Shown piece after piece: positions 60,866-64,000 of a DNA stretch of 64,000 nucleotides. The stretch lies in the NCBI GenBank assembly GCA_963712435.1, contig CAVQIB010000001.1, forward strand, positions 372,001 to 436,000. Reading direction: 5' to 3'. The translations under genes and the position numbers were made by a program. This DNA is from Rhodoplanes sp963712435. GTDB taxonomy: Bacteria; Pseudomonadota; Alphaproteobacteria; Rhizobiales; Xanthobacteraceae. The notes below the pieces were generated by a model. The model was not told where the DNA came from, ran no database searches, and saw only the letters and a program-made list of their open reading frames with translations. Every line of letters begins with the position of its first letter. Within the stretch, counting starts at the first letter, position 1.

Positions 60866-60941
60866 TGGTGCCGCAAGAGGGATTCGAACCCCCGACCCCA
60901 TCATTACGAATGATGTGCTCTACCAGCTGAGCTATTGCGGC
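60866..60941 (-). tRNA. tRNA-Thr (anticodon CGU)
   Basis: A full cloverleaf of 76 nt including encoded CCA. The acceptor stem GCCGCAA pairs with TTGCGGC; the D arm is GCTCAGCTGGTAGAGC; the anticodon stem CATCA pairs with TGATG around loop TTCGTAA, giving anticodon CGT; the T arm is GGGGG-TTCGAAT-CCCTC with one mismatch tolerated at its end. Discriminator A followed by CCA. CGU reads ACG threonine codons, frequent in GC-rich genomes. Confidence 0.96.
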
Positions 60942-61124
60942 ATTCAGGACACGGGGCTCGCGCGAGCCGCGGTTGCCCGGAGACGGCCGGCATCGCCGGC
61001 AGCGCCGCTGTTCATATACCGACGGCAGGGAATGACGGCAAGCCGGACCTGACCGCGCGGCGCTCCCGTGCGGCTTCCCGTGCGCGGGCATGAGCGGAAA
61101 AAGTCAACTTGATCGGATTTTGCT

Positions 61125-61235
61125 CTAATTCGGCAGCCGGTGCAGCACTTCCAGGCTCCACCACAGGAAATACGCGCCGAACGCCGTGCCGATCACGATC
61201 TTGAGCAGCTGGATGACCCATTCACCTTTGGACAT
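61125..61235 (-). CDS. Possible 36-residue membrane peptide
   Basis: ATG 61235 opens MSKGEWVIQLLKIVIGTAFG then AYFLWWSLEVLHRLPN. One amphipathic/hydrophobic helix with well-placed aromatic residues looks more protein-like than the Arg-rich shadow frames around it. A GTG two codons upstream (61241) is an alternative start. No function is known and the ribosome-binding site is weak. It could still be fortuitous. Confidence 0.4.
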   Translation of the reverse strand: MSKGEWVIQLLKIVIGTAFGAYFLWWSLEVLHRLPN

Positions 61236-61510
61236 CGTCACCAGCCGGGAGAGCACGCCGCGGGCGCGGGCCGCGCAAGAAAGGCCCCGGCGCAGAGCGC
61301 GGCCGGGGCAAGGGAGGAGGAAGGGGCCGATCGGGCCCGAACGAGACTGGCGAATTTGTATCAAGCGCGCGCGTGAGTCGCCACGGCCGCGTTCTCGTCA
61401 TCAACAGGACGTCGCGCGCGAGGAGTGCGAACGGACCCGACCCGCGCGACGGCACGCGCCCGGACGTCGCGCGCGCGCGGCGGCAGTCACGTCCCGCTCA
61501 CACGAGACAA

Positions 61511-61534
61511 GGCCCCGGGCAGACTCCCGGGGCC
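61511..61534 (-). terminator. Stem-loop downstream of the outer-membrane protein gene
   Basis: GGCCCCGGG (61511-61519) and CCCGGGGCC (61526-61534) form a perfect 9-bp stem with a six-base loop, 19 bp past the omp stop on the minus strand. It is followed on that strand by TTGTCTCGT, a weak U-rich tail. It fits an intrinsic terminator for the omp transcript. Confidence 0.65.
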
Positions 61535-61553
61535 CTCGCGACGGGAGCGCGAT

Positions 61554-62259
61554 TCACCAGAACTTGTAGTTCAATCCGAGCTTGAGCAGATGGAGGCGCT
61601 GTCGGTTGTCGACCGACACCTGTCCGGGAATCGTATTGAAAAAGTAGTCCTGCGACCCGAAGTCGTCGTAGTTGTATTCGAGCTTCGCGGTCAGGATCGG
61701 CGCGATCATGTATTCGATGCCGGCGCCCAGGACGATGCCGAACCGGGTGTCGCCGATGGTCTGCGGAATCACCACCGCGCTCGGCAGCAGCGTGTGCTCC
61801 TCGTCGGCCCAGGCCGCCGCGACCTTGACGTAGATGAGCGCCTTGTCGGCGACGAGGCCGACCCGCGCGCCGGCCGTGGCGATCGAGTTCGATCTGGCTG
61901 CGCAGTTGCGCGGGCGCGCCGAGCACGGCGAGATTGGCCGGAGCGCCGTTGCCCTCGAGGTCCGTCCAGGACCAGGTCCCCTCCGCGCCGATCACGACGG
62001 GCCCGCTCTGGAAATCGCATCCGAGCTGCGCGCCGGTGACCCACCCGGAGGTGGCGTAAGAGACGTTGTCCTGGACCAGCCGGTCCGACCACCACTTGTC
62101 GCCCCAGCCTGCGCCGGCATGAATGCCGATATAGCAGCCGGTCCAGTTCACCGCCGGCGGCGGGGCGACCACGGGTCGCGCGATAAGGTCGGCCGCGTGT
62201 CCGGCGCTTGGCAGAGCCAGAACCGACAGGGCGGCGCAACTCATCAGGAACTTCTTCAT
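61554..62259 (-). CDS. Outer-membrane beta-barrel protein, Omp25/31-like (one frameshift)
   Basis: Signal peptide MKKFLMSCAALSVLALPSAG then HAADLIARPVVAPPPAVNWTG, the typical start of rhizobial Omp25/31-type porin-like proteins. Alternating strands follow (YIGIHAGAGWGDKWWSDR, GAQLGCDFQSGPVVIGAEG). One extra base near 61880 changes frame. Removing it gives FGIVLGAGIEYMIAPILTAK, LEYNYDDFGSQDYFF and the barrel-closing LHLLKLGLNYKFW with terminal aromatic. 234 residues. It is 21 bp downstream of the OmpW-like gene on the same strand. Confidence 0.88.
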
Positions 62260-62280
62260 AGCATCCCCCTATCCATCAGA

Positions 62281-63042
62281 TCAGAATTTGTAGGTCAGGC
62301 CGCCGCCGATCAGCCACGGGTCGAGATTGACCTTGCCGAGCGACGGCAATGGCGCTCCCCCGCCCACGCTGATTGCGCCGCTCCAATCCGGACGCAGCCA
62401 CAGCTTCTTGACGTCGACATTCACGCCGACATTCTTGGTCAGCATGTAGTCGAAGCCGATCTGGGCCGCCGGAGCGAACGCGTTCTTCACGTCGAGATCG
62501 GTGACCGTGAGGCTCGCTCCGAGCGGCGCCGTCAGCGGCACAACGGCCGGGGCGTTGGCTCCCGAGGTGTTGAAGAACACCGTGTAGTTCACGCCGCCGC
62601 CGATATACGGCTTGAACGCGCCGAAATACGTGAAGTGGTACTGCAGCGTGAGCGTCGGCGGCAGCAGCCAGGTCTCGCCGATGTCGAGCCCGCTCAGCAC
62701 GCCCTGCCCGGTGACCTTGTGCGGCGTGACGCCGAGGATCAGCTCGAGCGCGATATTCGGGGTGAAGAAGTAGCTGATGTCGATCTCCGGAATGACGGTC
62801 TTGCTCACTGAGAGGACGTCGCCCGGGACCGGGTTTGCGATCGGAACGCTCGGAATGTCCACCGTGCCGCTGTCGCGCGGAAGCACGCCCACCGCGCGAA
62901 TGCGGATCATCCAGGGATTCCAAACGTCGACCACGGGCGGCGGGGCCCTGTAGACCGGAATGTCCGCCGCCGACGCCGGCGCCGAGGAGAATGCTGCGAC
63001 CGCGACGCTGGCGAGGAGTAAGGCTTTTGTTGCACGTGCCAT
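62281..63042 (-). CDS. OmpW-family outer-membrane protein
   Basis: 253 residues from ATG 63042 (MARATKALLLASVAVAAF, cleavage near SASAADIPVY). OmpW features: WMIRIRAVGVLPRDSG after the signal peptide, PEIDISYFFTPNIALELILG, LLPPTLTLQYHFTYFGAFKP, YIGGGVNYTVFFN and the C-terminal strand DPWLIGGGLTYKF with terminal Phe. OmpW proteins form eight-stranded barrels thought to pass small hydrophobic molecules. The frame is open to ATGs a few codons upstream, but 63042 starts the signal peptide properly. Confidence 0.92.
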   Translation of the reverse strand: MARATKALLLASVAVAAFSSAPASAADIPVYRAPPPVVDVWNPWMIRIRAVGVLPRDSGTVDIPSVPIANPVPGDVLSVSKTVIPEIDISYFFTPNIALELILGVTPHKVTGQGVLSGLDIGETWLLPPTLTLQYHFTYFGAFKPYIGGGVNYTVFFNTSGANAPAVVPLTAPLGASLTVTDLDVKNAFAPAAQIGFDYMLTKNVGVNVDVKKLWLRPDWSGAISVGGGAPLPSLGKVNLDPWLIGGGLTYKF

Positions 63043-63318
63043 GTGAGCCCCCATTAGCAATATTTATAGTTCAAACCACTGTTTTATCAGCAGCTTAGGC
63101 AGCACGGGGGTGGGCGAGCGTGTACGCTCTTAGCGCAGCGGGAGGAATGGGGGATTAGACGTACAGGCCGTGTTCCGCCGCGTGCTGTCGCAAATCGGCA
63201 ACAAAATTTCGACCCGCGATAGGCGCGTTCGCGCTCTGCTTGCGGTCCGTGTTTCCGCCCCGCGATTGTCGGCAGCGCTCCGCCTTCAGCCGAGCGCCTC
63301 CACTCGGCGCGAAACCGC

Positions 63319-64000
63319 TCACGCCCATTCGGCATGCGCCTCGGCGGTGAGATCGACCGTGCTTTTTACATTGATGTCGTCGAAATGCGCGTCGAGAAAC
63401 CGCCGCGCCGCCTGCGCGCCGCGGGTGCGCATCAACGCGAAGAAATCATAGTCGTTGGAGAGCTTGGTGTCGGCCGAGCAGCTCCGGCCGGACCCGTCGA
63501 GCACGATCCGGTGCACCTTGATCTGGCGGTATTGCCCGGCCCGGTGCCGTGCGGCAGCCGCCGCTGCTCGATCAGGCGGGCGACGAATTCGATCGCGCGC
63601 AATTCCGACAGCAGCGACGAGTTGAAGGTGATTTCGTTGACCCGGTTCATGATCTCGCGCGAAGACGTCGGCGTCAGCTTGCGCTCGAGCGGATTGATCT
63701 GGACGATCAGCACGTCCTCGGTCGCGGTCGTGCGGAAGAACGGAAAGATCGCCGGATTGCCGAGATAGCCGCCGTCCCAATAGGGCACGCCGTCGATCTC
63801 GACCGCGCGGAACAGGAACGGCAGGCAGGCCGAGGCCATCACGACGTCGGCGGTGATCTTGTCGCGCGGAAAGATGCGCAGTCGCCCGGTATGCACATTG
63901 GTCGCGGAGATGAAGAGCTGCAGATCTCGTGCAGGCGCGCACCGCCTCGAAATCGACGAAGCGCTCGATCAGGTCCTTGAGCGGATTGATGTTGAGCGGG
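63319..64000 (-). CDS. Patatin-like phospholipase (5' end outside window, frameshifts)
   Basis: C-terminal part of a patatin family acyl hydrolase. Reading toward the stop at 63319: NPLKDLIERFVDFEA, LRIFPRDKITADVVMASACL, PFLFRAVEIDGVPYWDGGYL (the DGG motif carrying the catalytic Asp) then GNPAIFPFF, VNEITFNSSLLSELRAI and SNDYDFFALMRTRGAQAARR. The GxSxG serine motif would lie beyond the window end. At least two frame changes (near 63535 and 63915) separate the pieces. The 276 bp between this gene and the OmpW start show nothing else. Confidence 0.85.
   Translation of the reverse strand, partial: PLNINPLKDLIERFVDFEAVRACTRSAALHLRDQCAYRATAHLSARQDHRRRRDGLGLPAVPVPRGRDRRRALLGRRLSRQSGDLSVLPHDRDRGRADRPDQSARAQADADVFARDHEPGQRNHLQLVAAVGIARDRIRRPPDRAAAAAARHRAGQYRQIKVHRIVLDGSGRSCSADTKLSNDYDFFALMRTRGAQAARRFLDAHFDDINVKSTVDLTAEAHAEWA

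Overview
The window reads as chromosomal DNA of a GC-rich alphaproteobacterium of the order Hyphomicrobiales, closest in style to the Bradyrhizobium/Rhodopseudomonas side. The grounds are a gcrA cell-cycle regulator, PstC/PstA with enlarged N-terminal regions, an argD-argF pair with hslO nearby, an aa3 oxidase cluster in the order ctaC-ctaD-ctaB-small gene-ctaG-ctaE, IalB and Omp25/OmpW-like surface proteins, and two kinds of intergenic inverted repeat typical of these genomes. No rRNA, CRISPR array, insertion sequence, prophage or conjugation gene was seen. One tRNA (Thr, CGU) is present.

Layout. 1-6641 (+): phosphate regulon pstS(partial)-pstC-pstA-pstB-phoU-phoB. 6686-9702: gcrA (-) divergent from argD-argF (+). 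9703-11211: intergenic repeats and a vapBC toxin-antitoxin pair (-). 11213-15758 (+): a class A penicillin-binding protein, a DUF1214/DUF1254 pair and Hsp33. 15796-22235 (-): otsA-malQ, gloB, a GT-C type membrane protein and a cupin. 22975-37028 (+): treS-maltokinase fusion, glgB, glgX, treZ, treY, a DUF2934 protein and a GH15 glucosidase. 37080-41523 (-): otsB, an MFS transporter, a MltB-type transglycosylase and IalB. 41896-47152 (+): cytochrome c oxidase. 47513-58689: a mixed block with two radical SAM proteins, a methyltransferase, a phosphonate/selenate-type ABC transporter, a four-gene overlapping set (DUF2064 protein, GT87-like protein, radical SAM/SPASM protein, GT2), a nucleoside phosphorylase and SelD. 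59176-64000: DoxX and DUF302 proteins, tRNA-Thr, two outer-membrane beta-barrel proteins and a patatin-like phospholipase cut by the window end.

How the genes work together. About 19 kb (18746-37865) holds three trehalose routes: OtsA/OtsB from UDP-glucose and glucose-6-phosphate, TreY/TreZ from alpha-glucan ends, and TreS from maltose. Glycogen branching, debranching and rearrangement enzymes (GlgB, GlgX, MalQ, GH15) accompany them. The TreS-maltokinase fusion would make maltose-1-phosphate, but its usual consumer GlgE is not in the window. A sequence resembling an alphaproteobacterial general-stress (EcfG) promoter lies just upstream of otsA. The 47.5-58.7 kb block pairs SelD with an importer of the family annotated as putative selenate transporters, but no known SelD-dependent enzyme is visible; this is the least explained part of the window.

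Sequence quality. Many genes are split by frameshifts. In nearly every case I could resolve by eye, deleting one extra base restores both the frame and a family-typical length. There are about 36 such sites, twelve of them in argF alone. I treat these as consensus errors and annotate the restored genes end to end. The N-terminal part of the GH15 gene is different: there sequence appears to be missing.
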